A DNA stretch of 36,647 nucleotides from an uncultured Clostridia bacterium (GTDB taxonomy: Bacteria > Bacillota > Clostridia > Oscillospirales > Acutalibacteraceae), in the NCBI GenBank assembly GCA_904397895.1, contig CAJFOZ010000076.1, forward strand, positions 1 through 36,647. Direction: 5' to 3'. The notes beneath the pieces were generated by a model. The model was not told the DNA's origin and ran no database searches. It saw only the letters and a list, made by a program, of their open reading frames with translations. Below are positions 11,495 through 20,889 of this stretch, one piece after another (position 1 is the stretch's first letter; every line of letters begins with the position of its first letter). A program made the position numbers and the translations under genes.

Positions 11495-12793
11495 TTACAC
11501 ATCGTTGCGGCACAGATCCTCGTAGGATTCCCGGCGGATGACCTCACGGCTCGTACCGCCGCTGACAAACACCACAGCCGGACGGGGGATGCGGTTATAA
11601 TTGGACGCCATGGAGTAGTTATAAGCGCCGGTGGCCTGCACAGCCAGGATGTCACCGGGCCGCGGCTTCTGGATAGGGGCGTTCTCTTGGATGAGATCCC
11701 CGCTTTCGCAGCACTTGCCGGCGATGGTGGCGGTGTAATCCTTGGGTTCACCCGCCCGATTTGCCACCAGGATATCGTAACTGGACTGGTACAAAGCGTA
11801 CCGGGGGTTGTCGGTCATGCCGCCGTCGATGGAGACGTAGTTGCGGATATCCTTGATCTCCTTGACAGCCCCAACGGTATACAGGGTGATGCCAGCGGTA
11901 GCGATGATGGAACGGCCCGGTTCCAGCAGGATAAAGGGCACCGGCAAGCCGTACTCCTTGGCCTTTGCCTTGACGGCTGTAGACACCCGCTCCATATAAT
12001 CCTCATAGGGGATGGGATGGTCCTCGTCGGTGTACTTGACGCCGAAGCCGCCGCCCAGGTTTAATTCCTGCATGACGTGGCCGGTCTGCTCCTTGACCTG
12101 GTGGAGGAAACCCATCATGACTTCCCCTGCCAGTTCAAAGGGGGCGATGTCGTGGATCTGGGAACCGATGTGGCAGTGCATGCCGCAAAGGTTGATGTTC
12201 TGACAAGCCAGGGCCTGCTTGACCCCTTCCATTGCCTCGCCGTTTTCCAGAGCCAGGCCGAACTTGGAATCGATCTGCCCGGTGCGGATAAACTGATGGG
12301 TGTGGGCGTCGATGCCCGGTTTGATGCGGAACAGGATATCGGCCTTTTTACCCTTCTCCCCGGCCAGCTTGTCCAGATTCTGAAGCTCGGTCAGGTTGTC
12401 CACCACAATGCGGCCCACGCCGTTGTCCAATGCCATCTCCAATTCCTGACGGGTCTTGTTGTTGCCGTGGAAGTAGATGCGGCCGGCCGGGAATCCGGCC
12501 TGCAACGCGGTGTACAGCTCCCCGCCGGATACCACGTCCACCCCCAGCCCCTCTTCCTTGGCCAGACGGTAGATGGCCTTGCAGCTGAAGGCCTTGCTTG
12601 CGTAAAGCACCAGGCCGTTGCCATCGTAGCAGCGGTCGATGGACCGGCGGAACGCCCTGCAATGGGCGCGGATGGTATCCTCATCCATGGCCATCAAAGG
12701 CGTGCCGTACTGCCCGGCCAGTTCCACGGTATCGCATCCACCGATGGCCAGATGTCCTTTCTCGTTGACGGTCAAACAATCTGAAACAAACAT
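11495..12793 (-). CDS. lysA: Diaminopimelate decarboxylase
   Basis: LysA removes CO2 from meso-diaminopimelate to make L-lysine, the last step of lysine synthesis, using pyridoxal phosphate. The protein has 432 residues and is a fold-type III decarboxylase. The PLP lysine is in YASKAF (about K67). The barrel motifs HCHIGSQI and GGGFG follow, and the second-subunit active-site motif CESGD is near residue 345. The ATG is preceded by GGGGGA at a good distance. It is the last gene of the tig-clpP-clpX-lon-engB block, 39 bases after engB, and is closed by a strong terminator. A lysine gene next to chaperone, protease and RNA polymerase genes is not a standard arrangement, so it may simply have settled here. 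Confidence 0.95.
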   Translation of the reverse strand: MFVSDCLTVNEKGHLAIGGCDTVELAGQYGTPLMAMDEDTIRAHCRAFRRSIDRCYDGNGLVLYASKAFSCKAIYRLAKEEGLGVDVVSGGELYTALQAGFPAGRIYFHGNNKTRQELEMALDNGVGRIVVDNLTELQNLDKLAGEKGKKADILFRIKPGIDAHTHQFIRTGQIDSKFGLALENGEAMEGVKQALACQNINLCGMHCHIGSQIHDIAPFELAGEVMMGFLHQVKEQTGHVMQELNLGGGFGVKYTDEDHPIPYEDYMERVSTAVKAKAKEYGLPVPFILLEPGRSIIATAGITLYTVGAVKEIKDIRNYVSIDGGMTDNPRYALYQSSYDILVANRAGEPKDYTATIAGKCCESGDLIQENAPIQKPRPGDILAVQATGAYNYSMASNYNRIPRPAVVFVSGGTSREVIRRESYEDLCRNDV

Positions 12794-12832
12794 ACTAAGT
12801 CCCCCAAATCTATTTCGACTTGCAGCCGCCTT

Positions 12833-13453
12833 TTATTGGACGTCCTGCGATTCCCATAAACTGTTTTCCTCTTCCACCGCTTTGCCGATCCAGTCCCGGA
12901 TCTCCTCCACCCCTTCTCCGTTTAACGACGAAAATGGGACATAGGCCACGCCTTCAATCATGGAGAGCTCCTGCTGGATCTCCTCCATCCGCTTTTTGCG
13001 CTGCATTGGTTTTAATTTATCGCTCTTAGTTAAGGCGACAATAAACCGGAAATCGGAATGGGCCAAGTATTCCAGCATCCCCAGGTCGTCGGCCGTGGGC
13101 GAATGACGCATATCGATGAGCTGGATGACCAAGGCGATGCGGCGGCCCGATTCAAAGTATCCTTCGATGAGATTAGCCCACCGCCGTTTTTCCCCCTGGG
13201 ACACTTTGGCGTATCCATAACCCGGCAGGTCCACCAGATGGGCGCCGGTCAATTTATAAAAATTAATGGTGGCCGTCTTCCCCGGGGTATTGCTGACCCG
13301 GGCCAAGGCCTTTCGATTGCAGAGTTTATTGATGAGAGAGGATTTTCCCACATTGGACCGGCCGGAAAATACAATCTCTGCATCCGAGGAGGGCGGCAGT
13401 TGAGGCAGCGTAGCCGCCGCCAACTCAAACTGGGCCAAATCAAACCTCAACAT
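12833..13453 (-). CDS. ysxC: Ribosome biogenesis GTPase EngB/YsxC (YihA family)
   Basis: This TrmE-Era-Obg superfamily GTPase is needed for late assembly of the 50S subunit in B. subtilis. The protein has 206 residues. The P-loop GRSNVGKSS is at residues 31-39. G2 follows (NTPGKT), then G3 DLPGYGYAKVS and G4 TKSDKL. The ATG start overlaps the lon stop codon (ATGTTGA), so the two are probably translationally coupled. The order lon then ysxC is conserved in Firmicutes, and this locus keeps it. Confidence 0.95.
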   Translation of the reverse strand: MLRFDLAQFELAAATLPQLPPSSDAEIVFSGRSNVGKSSLINKLCNRKALARVSNTPGKTATINFYKLTGAHLVDLPGYGYAKVSQGEKRRWANLIEGYFESGRRIALVIQLIDMRHSPTADDLGMLEYLAHSDFRFIVALTKSDKLKPMQRKKRMEEIQQELSMIEGVAYVPFSSLNGEGVEEIRDWIGKAVEEENSLWESQDVQ

Positions 13454-15873
13454 GGCGACTCCATCCTTCCCCCTAGAGATGCCCCCTGCCCTGCCGGGAT
13501 GGTGGCGATCTCCTTTTTCTCCTTGGGTTTGATGGGCTGAGGCCGCATCGTAAGCGCCGTCTCCAATACGGTCTCCAATCGATCGGCGGGCACAAAGTGG
13601 AGGTTCTCCCGCACATTGTCGGACAGTTCGGCTAAATCAGGCTGATTGTCCATGGGGATAATCACCGTTTTTATACCCGATCGCAAGGCCGCCATGGTCT
13701 TTTCCTTCAGCCCGCCGATGGGGATGACCCGGCCCCGCAACGTGATTTCACCCGTCATGGCCACATCCCCCTTGACTGGGATACCGGTCAAAGCCGACAC
13801 CAAGGCGGTGGTGATGGTGACGCCGGCCGACGGGCCGTCCTTAGGCACGGCTCCTTCCGGCACGTGGATGTGAATATCCTTGGTTTTATAGAAATCCTTC
13901 TCCACACCCAAAGCGTCGGCATGGGCGCGGATGTAACTGACGGCCGCTCTGGCCGACTCCTTCATCACATTCCCCAAAGAACCGGTCAGTTCTATTTTGC
14001 CGGTGCCGTCCATGACGGCTACTTCCACCGGCATGGTTTCGCCGCCTACCGACGTCCAGGCAAGGCCGGTCACTACGCCCACCTCGTCTTTGCGGCTTTC
14101 ATTCTCCCGGCGGAACCGTTTGGGCCCTAGAAGCTCCTCCAAGTTGGACCCTGTGACCGACACCGATTTTGCCTCTTCCCCAGCGATAATCTTGGCCGCC
14201 TTGCGGCACAAGGAAGCGATTTCACGGTTGAGGCCGCGGACGCCGGCCTCTTTGGTATAGCCGTCGATTAGATCATGGATGGCGTCGTCGGTGAATTTCA
14301 AGGTATGGCCATTGAGGCCATGACGCTTGCGTTCCTGGGGAATCAGATGTTCTTTGGCAATGTGGAATTTTTCCTCATGGGTATAGCTTCCCAGGCGGAT
14401 GATTTCCATCCTATCATAAAGAGGCCCGGGAATGGCTCCCACGTCATTGGCCGTAGTCAAAAAGAGCACGTGGCTCAGGTCGAAGGGCACCTCTATGTAA
14501 TGATCCCGGAATGTATTGTTTTGTTCGCTGTCCAGCACCTCCAGCAACGCTGCCGATGGATCCCCTCGGAAATCATTGGCCAGCTTGTCCACTTCATCCA
14601 ACAGGATAAGCGGATTGTTGACGCCGGCGGTATTGATGGCGCTGATGATACGTCCCGGCATGGCGCCGATGTAAGTCTTGCGATGGCCGCGGATATCGGC
14701 CTCGTCCTTGACCCCGCCCAGGGAGAGGCGGACGTATTTACGCCCCAATGCCTTGGCCACCGATTTGGCGATGGATGTCTTACCCACGCCGGGAGGTCCC
14801 GCCAGGCAGATAATTTGGCCTTTTACATCCGGAGCCAGTTTGCGCACTGCCAAAAGCTCTAGGATGCGTTCTTTGACCTTATCCATGCCGTAATGGTCCC
14901 GATCCAAGATACGACGGGCTGCCGCCAAGTCGATGTGGTCCTTGGTGGATTTGTTCCAGGGAAGATCCAAGCAGGTATCTAAGTAAGACCGGATGACCGA
15001 CGCTTCATGGGATCCGCTGGGCATCTTAAAGAGACGGCCCGCCTCTTTGATCAATTTATCGGCTGTCTCCTCGGGCAAGTTCAGTGCCTGGATGCGGTCG
15101 CGATATACTTCGGCTTCCTCTTGGGGATTGTCCCCATCCCCCAGCTCCTGGGCGATGACTTTAAGCTGTTCTCTTAGATAGTATTCCCGCTGGTTTTGAT
15201 CCATCTGGCTCTGTACCCGTTCTTGGATCTGGTGCTCCAGCTCCAGCACGTCGTTCTCCCGACGGAGCAGGGATATGAGGGATTCCAGCCGATGGAATGG
15301 AATGAGATCCGACAAAAGCATCTGCTTCTCTTCGGTTTTCAACATGATGTTGAAAGCGATGTAGTCGGCCAGATAGCCCGGTTGTTCAGCCGCCATCACC
15401 TCCATCACAACATCGGGTGCCGTCTTGCCCGAAAGCTCGGCGTATTCGCTAAAGCCCTCCTGGGCCTCCCGGATAAGGGCCATGCCGTATTCCATATTCA
15501 TGGACCGATGTTCCCTACACAAGCGAAGATCAGCCACAAAATAAGGCTCTCGTTGCACCAGCTTTTCAATCCTAGCGCGGTGGACGCCCTCCACCACAAT
15601 GCGGATGTTGTCCCCCGGCATGCGCAGCACTTGCTTAATTTTGGCGATGACGCCGATTTCGTATAAATCTTGGGGCGTCGGATCGTCTATCCGTACATCC
15701 CGTTGCGCCACCAAAAAAATCTCCTGCAAATCCCCCATGGCCGCATTGAGCGCCAATATGGATTTTTTCCTTCCCACGTCGAAGTGCAGTGTCATACCAG
15801 GAAACAGCACCAGCCCCCGAAGGGCCAACAAGGGAAGACGGTGGTCAGCCGGACTGTTGGAATTGTTTATCAT
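13447..15873 (-). CDS. lon: ATP-dependent protease La (Lon)
   Basis: Lon is a cytoplasmic AAA+ protease that unfolds and degrades damaged and short-lived proteins. The protein has 808 residues and is complete. An N-terminal substrate-binding domain ([15 protein letters not shown]) comes first. The AAA+ module has Walker [10 protein letters not shown] and Walker B ILLDEVDK. The C-terminal protease domain has the catalytic serine in PKDGPSAGV and the catalytic lysine in [12 protein letters not shown]. The ATG has an AGGAGGAACAG ribosome binding site. It lies 156 bases after clpX with a hairpin terminator between, so it probably has a separate promoter, though I could not identify a convincing one. 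No HAIR-type heat-shock operator was recognised. Confidence 0.97.
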   Translation of the reverse strand: MINNSNSPADHRLPLLALRGLVLFPGMTLHFDVGRKKSILALNAAMGDLQEIFLVAQRDVRIDDPTPQDLYEIGVIAKIKQVLRMPGDNIRIVVEGVHRARIEKLVQREPYFVADLRLCREHRSMNMEYGMALIREAQEGFSEYAELSGKTAPDVVMEVMAAEQPGYLADYIAFNIMLKTEEKQMLLSDLIPFHRLESLISLLRRENDVLELEHQIQERVQSQMDQNQREYYLREQLKVIAQELGDGDNPQEEAEVYRDRIQALNLPEETADKLIKEAGRLFKMPSGSHEASVIRSYLDTCLDLPWNKSTKDHIDLAAARRILDRDHYGMDKVKERILELLAVRKLAPDVKGQIICLAGPPGVGKTSIAKSVAKALGRKYVRLSLGGVKDEADIRGHRKTYIGAMPGRIISAINTAGVNNPLILLDEVDKLANDFRGDPSAALLEVLDSEQNNTFRDHYIEVPFDLSHVLFLTTANDVGAIPGPLYDRMEIIRLGSYTHEEKFHIAKEHLIPQERKRHGLNGHTLKFTDDAIHDLIDGYTKEAGVRGLNREIASLCRKAAKIIAGEEAKSVSVTGSNLEELLGPKRFRRENESRKDEVGVVTGLAWTSVGGETMPVEVAVMDGTGKIELTGSLGNVMKESARAAVSYIRAHADALGVEKDFYKTKDIHIHVPEGAVPKDGPSAGVTITTALVSALTGIPVKGDVAMTGEITLRGRVIPIGGLKEKTMAALRSGIKTVIIPMDNQPDLAELSDNVRENLHFVPADRLETVLETALTMRPQPIKPKEKKEIATIPAGQGASLGGRMESPC

Positions 15874-15957
15874 TCTGTTCCTCCTAGGGAAAAATTCATC
15901 TTGAAACCATGAGCCTTATGGGGGCAACTGATTTCAATCACACCATGATTCTAAAAT

Positions 15958-15980
15958 AGGGCGGCAATGATTGCCGCCCT
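15958..15980 (-). terminator. Hairpin terminator after clpX
   Basis: AGGGCGGCAA (15958-15967) and TTGCCGCCCT (15971-15980) form a perfect 10-base-pair GC-rich stem with a 3-base loop. On the minus strand it is followed by ATTTTAG, a short T run. It lies 49 bases past the clpX stop codon. Confidence 0.75.
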
Positions 15981-16029
15981 AAATGAATTTTTATCGTTTT
16001 TAGAAAGACTTCATCCAGCAGAAAACCCG

Positions 16030-17337
16030 TTACGAAGCCGAATCCTTACGCGGGCGGTTTTTCGGAGGCATAGGGATTTGTGCCGGCTTCCGGTTGGGAT
16101 TGAGGATCTTTTTGGGCTCCTCCCCATCGGTTACGCAGCCCGGAGTGATAATAACCTTTTCCACGCTCCGGTCCGACGGGATCTGGAACATGAGATCGGT
16201 TAACAGCTCCTCCATAATGGAGCGGAGTCCACGGGCTCCTGTTTTCCGCTCGATGGTCTTTTGCGCGATGGCTTCCAGCGCGGCCGGTTCAAACTCAATC
16301 GCCACGCCGTCCAGCTCGAAAAGGCGAGTGTACTGCTTAATGATGGAGTTGCGCGGCTCGTTGAGCACTTTGACCAGCGCTTTGACGTCCAGATCCTGTA
16401 GGGTGGTGATGACCGGGATGCGGCCGACCAGCTCCGGGATCAGGCCGAAACGGACCAAATCCTGGGGAATGACGTCTTTGTAAATGGCTGGGCCTTCCAT
16501 CTCCGACTTGCTGCGGATTTCAGCTCCAAATCCCAGATGGGAAGTGCCCAAACGTTTCTGGATGATTTTATCCAGGCCGTCAAAAGCGCCGCCGCAGATA
16601 AACAGGATATTACTGGTATCGATCTGGATAAATTCCTGCTGGGGATGCTTGCGGCCTCCCTGGGGCGGGACGTTGGAAACCGTCCCCTCCAAAATCTTCA
16701 ACAGAGCCTGCTGAACGCCTTCACCACTGACATCTCGCGTGATGGAGGGATTCTCCGACTTGCGGGCGATTTTATCGATTTCATCGATATAGATGATGCC
16801 TCGTTCTGCCCGCTCGATGTCGTAATCCGCCGCCTGGATGAGGCGAAGCAGGATGTTTTCCACATCCTCGCCCACATATCCGGCTTCAGTCAAGGTGGTG
16901 GCGTCGGCAATGGCAAAGGGTACGTCTAAGATGCGGGCCAATGTCTGGGCCAGCAATGTTTTGCCCACGCCGGTGGGGCCCAGCAAAAGGACATTGCTCT
17001 TTTGCAGCTCTATATCCGACGATCCGCCCAGATAAATGCGTTTGTAGTGATTGTAAACCGCCACCGACAAAGCAATCTTTGCCTCATTCTGATCCACCAC
17101 ATATTCATCCAGCAGCTCTTTGATCTCAAGTGGTTTTGGCAACGTGATGGAACCGTCCGGCGGCACATGGCGGCGATGGGCCACACCCTCGTCCTCCAAG
17201 ATGCTCTGGCACAAATCCACACATTCGTTGCAGATATTCACGCCCGGGCCGGCAATCAAACGCTTGACCTGCTCCTGGCTTTTTCCGCAAAAAGAGCATC
17301 TCATAATGCGCTCCCTGGTCTCGTCATTTCTTGCCAT
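16030..17337 (-). CDS. clpX: ClpX, ATP-dependent unfoldase of the Clp protease
   Basis: ClpX is a hexameric AAA+ unfoldase that recognises tagged proteins and threads them into ClpP. The protein has 435 residues. The N-terminal zinc-binding dimerisation domain has four cysteines (CSFC at 14-17, CNEC at 36-39). Walker A is [10 protein letters not shown], Walker B is IIYIDEIDK and the arginine-finger helix region is TGARGLRSI. It starts 12 bases after the clpP stop codon, with an AGGATGG ribosome binding site in the gap, so the two subunits of the protease are made from one message. The C-terminal tail is basic and proline-rich ([11 protein letters not shown]). Confidence 0.97.
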   Translation of the reverse strand: MARNDETRERIMRCSFCGKSQEQVKRLIAGPGVNICNECVDLCQSILEDEGVAHRRHVPPDGSITLPKPLEIKELLDEYVVDQNEAKIALSVAVYNHYKRIYLGGSSDIELQKSNVLLLGPTGVGKTLLAQTLARILDVPFAIADATTLTEAGYVGEDVENILLRLIQAADYDIERAERGIIYIDEIDKIARKSENPSITRDVSGEGVQQALLKILEGTVSNVPPQGGRKHPQQEFIQIDTSNILFICGGAFDGLDKIIQKRLGTSHLGFGAEIRSKSEMEGPAIYKDVIPQDLVRFGLIPELVGRIPVITTLQDLDVKALVKVLNEPRNSIIKQYTRLFELDGVAIEFEPAALEAIAQKTIERKTGARGLRSIMEELLTDLMFQIPSDRSVEKVIITPGCVTDGEEPKKILNPNRKPAQIPMPPKNRPRKDSAS

Positions 17338-17349
17338 ATAGTAACCATC

Positions 17350-17940
17350 CTATCGTTTGGTAATGACTTTATCCACCAGGCCGTACTGCATGGCCTGTTC
17401 GGCAGTCATAAAGTTATCGCGTTCGGTGTCCTTCTGGATGACTTCCAGCGGTTGGCCGGTCATCTCCGAGAGCATCTTATTCATGCGCTGCTTGATGCGG
17501 ACAATATGCTCTGCATGGATCTGGACGTCGGTGGCCTGGCCCTGGGCGCCGCCCAAAGGCTGGTGAATCATAACCTCGCTGTTGGGCAAAGCCAGACGCT
17601 TGCCTTTTGCCCCGGCGGCCAACAGGAATGCTCCCATGCTGGCGGCCATACCCATGCAAATGGTGGAAACGTCGCATTTGATATACTGCATGGTATCGTA
17701 AATAGCCATGCCGGCGGTGATGGAACCTCCGGGACTGTTGATATACAGGCTGATGTCCTTCTCCTGATCCTGGCCCTCCAGGTACAAAAGCTGGGCCACC
17801 ACAAGGCTGGACGTCACATCATTGACCTCGTCGCACAGCATAATGATGCGATCGTTTAACAAACGGGAATAAATATCGTACGACCGCTCGCCGCGGCTGG
17901 TCTGCTCGACCACATAAGGCACTAAGCTACTCAAATGCAT
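17350..17940 (-). CDS. clpP: ATP-dependent Clp protease proteolytic subunit
   Basis: ClpP is the barrel-shaped serine peptidase that degrades proteins fed to it by ClpX or other Clp ATPases. The protein has 196 residues. The catalytic triad is visible: serine 101 in GMAASMGAF, histidine 126 in MIHQPLGG and aspartate 175 in DTERDNF. The start is uncertain by two codons. The GGAGG ribosome binding site is only 3 bases from the ATG at 17940 but 9 bases from an in-frame TTG at 17934, and the TTG would give the N-terminus [17 protein letters not shown]. Trigger factor lies upstream with a 90-base gap, and clpX follows directly. Confidence 0.97.
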   Translation of the reverse strand: MHLSSLVPYVVEQTSRGERSYDIYSRLLNDRIIMLCDEVNDVTSSLVVAQLLYLEGQDQEKDISLYINSPGGSITAGMAIYDTMQYIKCDVSTICMGMAASMGAFLLAAGAKGKRLALPNSEVMIHQPLGGAQGQATDVQIHAEHIVRIKQRMNKMLSEMTGQPLEVIQKDTERDNFMTAEQAMQYGLVDKVITKR

Positions 17941-18030
17941 ACACCTCCAAAAAGTTCCTATGTAGTATTGACCTTATAAGGGGAAAATATCAATCAACGC
18001 TCCTAAAAGCCTTCCCAAACAAGGCATTTA

Positions 18031-19569
18031 TTATTCCGCTTTGGGAGCTTCCTCTTTGGGTTCTTCCTTGGCTTCTTTTGCCTTAGAGGTTGTTTTCTTA
18101 GCGGCAGGTTTTCTGGTTCTCTTCTTGGGAGCGGGTTTCTCTTCGGCAGGCTTTTCCTCAGCCGCTTCCTCTTTGGCCGCAGGCTCCTCGGCAGTCTTCT
18201 CTTCCGATTCAGACGCAACGGGAGCTTCCTTGGCTTCTTCAGCGGGCTTTTCCGCTTCCTGCTTTTTCTTCAGCTCTTCCGGGGTGAGATCGGTGATGAC
18301 AGCCAGGCTCTTAACCAAATCCAAAGCCTGCTGGACGGCGATATCCCCTCTGAGATCGTCTGCGTTCACCAGGTTCTTGACTCTCTCAACGGGCATGTTG
18401 TAAGCGTCGGCCATTTTCTGGAATTCTTCCTCCAGACGCTCGTCTGTGACGGCGACGCCTTCCTTCTCCACGATTTTCTCAAGGCACAAGCGCAGCTTTA
18501 CCTGACGCTCCGACTGCTCCCGCATGCTCTCGCGCAGGGCGGAGATGTGCATGCCGGTATACTGCAGATAGGTGTTGACATCCATACCCTGGCTGCGGAG
18601 ACGGGCTTCAAAGTTGCGGATGTTATCGTCAATGCGGCGTTCGTACATGGCACCCGGGATCTCAGCCTGAAGGGCGTCGATCAGCTGGTTGACCACCTGG
18701 TCTTCTACCATGTTATCGCCTTCGCGGACAGCTTCCTCCGACAGTTTCTGTTTGATATCGGCACGTAACTCATCCAAGGTATCAAATTCGCTGACGTCTT
18801 TGACAAATTCATCGTCAATTTCAGGCAGTTCACGTGTCTTGATCTCGTGGAGCTTTACCTTAAAGAGGGCCTCTTTACCAGCGAGATGTTCAGCATGGTA
18901 TTTCTCCGGGAAGGTGACTTCTACGTCAAACTCATCGCCGGCATTGTGGCCGATGATCTGATCCTCAAAGCCGGGGATAAATTGGCCCGAACCAAGGGTC
19001 ACAGGCTGATCCTCTGCCTTGCCGCCTTCAAACGCCTCGCCGTCGATAAAGCCTTCAAAGTCGATGACCACATTATCGCCCTCAGCGGCGGGACGACCCT
19101 CCACCTCAACGATGCGGCCATTGCGCTCCTGAAGCTTCTTGATTTCGTTATCGACCATCTCTTCCGTGACCGGCACGACCACACGGTCGGCCTTGAGGCC
19201 TTTATATTCTCCCACTTCCACTTCAGGTTTGGTGGTGACGGTGGCTTTAAAGATCAGGGCGTCTTTATCGGCCTGCACCAATTCAAAATCGATTTGATCC
19301 TGGATCAGCTCAAGCTTGGACTCCTCAACAGCCTGCTCCATAGCGTCGGGATACAGGGAATTGATAGCATCCTCATAAAAAACATCATGGCCGTAGAGCT
19401 TTTCCACGAAAGCGCGTGGAGCTTTGCCCTTGCGGAAACCAGGCACGTTAAAGCGGCTGATATTGCGGCGGTAAGCCTTTTCCAGCGCCTCTTCAAACAC
19501 AGAACCCGGGATTTCTACTTCCAGCTGATAGCGGTTTGTTTCAACCTTATTGACTGATTTTAAACTCAT
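18031..19569 (-). CDS. tig: Trigger factor with a charged C-terminal tail
   Basis: Trigger factor is the ribosome-bound chaperone that first meets new polypeptides. The protein has 512 residues from the ATG at 19569, chosen because AGGAGGAACATCC precedes it and the family begins MSLKSVNK. A reading from 19614 adds 15 residues across the ribosome binding site. The ribosome-docking motif GFRKGK is at 44-49, a FKBP-type prolyl isomerase domain lies at roughly 150-245, and the helical C-terminal arms follow. The last 75 or so residues are an unusual tail of Glu, Ala, Lys and Pro with a basic centre (PAPKKRTRKPAAKK). A weak hairpin (GCCTT/AAGGC, 18009-18025) with four T follows the gene. Confidence 0.96.
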   Translation of the reverse strand: MSLKSVNKVETNRYQLEVEIPGSVFEEALEKAYRRNISRFNVPGFRKGKAPRAFVEKLYGHDVFYEDAINSLYPDAMEQAVEESKLELIQDQIDFELVQADKDALIFKATVTTKPEVEVGEYKGLKADRVVVPVTEEMVDNEIKKLQERNGRIVEVEGRPAAEGDNVVIDFEGFIDGEAFEGGKAEDQPVTLGSGQFIPGFEDQIIGHNAGDEFDVEVTFPEKYHAEHLAGKEALFKVKLHEIKTRELPEIDDEFVKDVSEFDTLDELRADIKQKLSEEAVREGDNMVEDQVVNQLIDALQAEIPGAMYERRIDDNIRNFEARLRSQGMDVNTYLQYTGMHISALRESMREQSERQVKLRLCLEKIVEKEGVAVTDERLEEEFQKMADAYNMPVERVKNLVNADDLRGDIAVQQALDLVKSLAVITDLTPEELKKKQEAEKPAEEAKEAPVASESEEKTAEEPAAKEEAAEEKPAEEKPAPKKRTRKPAAKKTTSKAKEAKEEPKEEAPKAE

Positions 19570-19622
19570 GGATGTTCCTCCTACACACCTTTTGCAAAAT
19601 CTTTTTTGCAGCATTTCAGTTT

Positions 19623-19631
19623 ATTATACCA
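19623..19631 (-). promoter_or_regulatory. Predicted extended -10 promoter of tig
   Basis: On the minus strand TGGTATAAT combines a perfect TATAAT (19623-19628) with the TG of an extended -10 box. No good -35 lies 16 to 18 bases upstream, which is tolerated by extended -10 promoters. It is 54 bases before the tig start codon. Confidence 0.55.
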
Positions 19632-19674
19632 TACTCTATGGCGAATAGCTACGGTTTTTCCTTGGATATTTTGA

Positions 19675-20364
19675 TTAAGATTCGATGAACACAGGGGTAA
19701 ATCCGGTAAAATCACACGAAATCAGACGCATATCGATGCCGTCGTAATTCCCAACGACGGCCCGGCGCACCCCTTCCCCGTGGATGTGGCCATAGCACAC
19801 CCGCTTGATCCCCCTGGCTTTCAGGGCAGCCAGCATCTCCTCGCACACCATATCGGCATACACCGGCGGATAGTGCAAAAAGGCAATCGGCTCAAGCCCG
19901 GTTTTCTCCGCTGCGTCTACCGACAGGTTAAGTCGGCCGATTTCTCGATTGAGCACTTTCTTGTCCTCATCCTTCTCAGCGTCGTAAAACCAGCCTCTCG
20001 TCCCGCATACCGCCACGTTGCCCACTGCGTATGCATCGTTAAATAGGATGCGCAAGGTCGTAAACCCATTTTCCTCTAAAAACGCATCCATCTTGCGGCG
20101 AGTGGCCCACCAATAGTCGTGGTTCCCCTTGCCGATGAGTTTTGTCCCCGGCAAGGAATCTAGAAAAGCCAAATCCGGCTTTGCCTCCTCCAACGTCATG
20201 CCCCAGGAGATGTCCCCCGGCAGCACCACCGTATCCTCCGGCCCCACCAGCTTGCGCCAATTCTCTTCCAGACGCCTGACATAATCCTGCCAGCCCCGGA
20301 AAATATCCATAGGCTTATCGCATCCCAGAGAAAGATGCGGATCGGAGATGGCAAACAGCGACAT
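19675..20364 (-). CDS. Calcineurin-like metallophosphoesterase
   Basis: This is a two-metal phosphoesterase of the calcineurin-like family; the substrate cannot be told from sequence. The protein has 229 residues from the ATG at 20364, which has GAAAGGATGAAGTC just upstream. The family's metal-binding motifs are present in order: DPH (ISDPHLS), GDISWG, GNHDYWW, the histidine of AFLHYPP and GHIHGEG. Related proteins of about this size occur widely in Clostridia without a known role. It precedes tig with a gap of about 105 bases and is divergent from the DUF1540 gene. Confidence 0.88.
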   Translation of the reverse strand: MSLFAISDPHLSLGCDKPMDIFRGWQDYVRRLEENWRKLVGPEDTVVLPGDISWGMTLEEAKPDLAFLDSLPGTKLIGKGNHDYWWATRRKMDAFLEENGFTTLRILFNDAYAVGNVAVCGTRGWFYDAEKDEDKKVLNREIGRLNLSVDAAEKTGLEPIAFLHYPPVYADMVCEEMLAALKARGIKRVCYGHIHGEGVRRAVVGNYDGIDMRLISCDFTGFTPVFIES

Positions 20365-20453
20365 GACTTCATCCTTTCTATCGGTCATAAAAACAACAAA
20401 AATTTTCTAAACTAGGCGCTTTGTCCCATCCAGAAACTGCTAGCGTTCAAAGT

Positions 20454-20482
20454 GAATACATCATCCCCAATCACACACAATA
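20454..20482 (+). promoter_or_regulatory. Possible sigma-G promoter of the DUF1540 gene
   Basis: GAATA (20454-20458) fits the sigma-G -35 (GMATR). CACAATA (20476-20482) matches six of the seven positions of the -10 (CATWMTA). The spacing is 17 bases, within the usual range. The start codon follows at 20507. Such short motifs can occur by chance. Confidence 0.4.
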
Positions 20483-20506
20483 AGCACGGGAAGGGGGTAA
20501 AAGAAA

Positions 20507-20680
20507 ATGCATGAAACTCAAAAACAAGATAGCAATTGCATTCAAGGCATTCATTGCGAAGTAAAGAACTGCGTATATCATCAGAAGGACGATAAATGCG
20601 AGGCCGGCAAAATCACCGTTGGCCCGACCTTTGCCGTCAGCTCTGCCGACACCATCTGCTCCACTTTCAAAGCAAAATAA
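20507..20680 (+). CDS. DUF1540 small cysteine-rich protein
   Basis: This is a 57-residue protein and the only plus-strand gene in the first 27 kb. The cysteine pattern (C11, C17, C22, C31, C51) and the phrases HCEVKNCVYH, KCEAGKITVG and TICSTF match the DUF1540 family, a short domain thought to bind metal and common in spore-forming Firmicutes. Its function is unknown. The ATG is preceded by GAAGGGGG at a suitable distance. An out-of-frame ATG four bases on gives only a 17-residue reading, so the first ATG is preferred. A possible sigma-G promoter upstream would place expression in the developing spore. Confidence 0.85.
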   Translation: MHETQKQDSNCIQGIHCEVKNCVYHQKDDKCEAGKITVGPTFAVSSADTICSTFKAK

Positions 20681-20804
20681 GCGCCTTAAACCTCAATCAA
20701 ACCAATCTATAACGGTAGTCTATCCTACTCTCCTCAAAAAGAAAATCTTTTCCAATTCGGAACATGGCCCTGGCGTCTATTGGGTATTCTAATTCGGATT
20801 CAAG

Positions 20805-20867
20805 AACCCCGTCGCAAAGGGATCATCCGCATAACCTATGCGGATGATCCCTCTCACCGGCGGGGTT
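20805..20867 (-). terminator. Nested inverted repeat after thrC, probable terminator
   Basis: AGGGATCATCCGCATA (20818-20833) and TATGCGGATGATCCCT (20837-20852) form a perfect 16-base-pair stem with a 3-base loop. An outer pair, AACCCCG (20805-20811) with CGGGGTT (about 20861-20867), can extend it. It lies 38 bases beyond the thrC stop codon. The T run after the stem is short (CCCTTTGCG), so it is not a textbook terminator. The stretch 20681-20804 shows nothing else I can name. Confidence 0.6.
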
Positions 20868-20889
20868 TCCCATGTCCTTTTTGAGGGCG

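Noticed and set aside
20818-20852. Palindrome as a CRISPR repeat
   Set aside because: There is a single unit, with no spacers or cas genes nearby.
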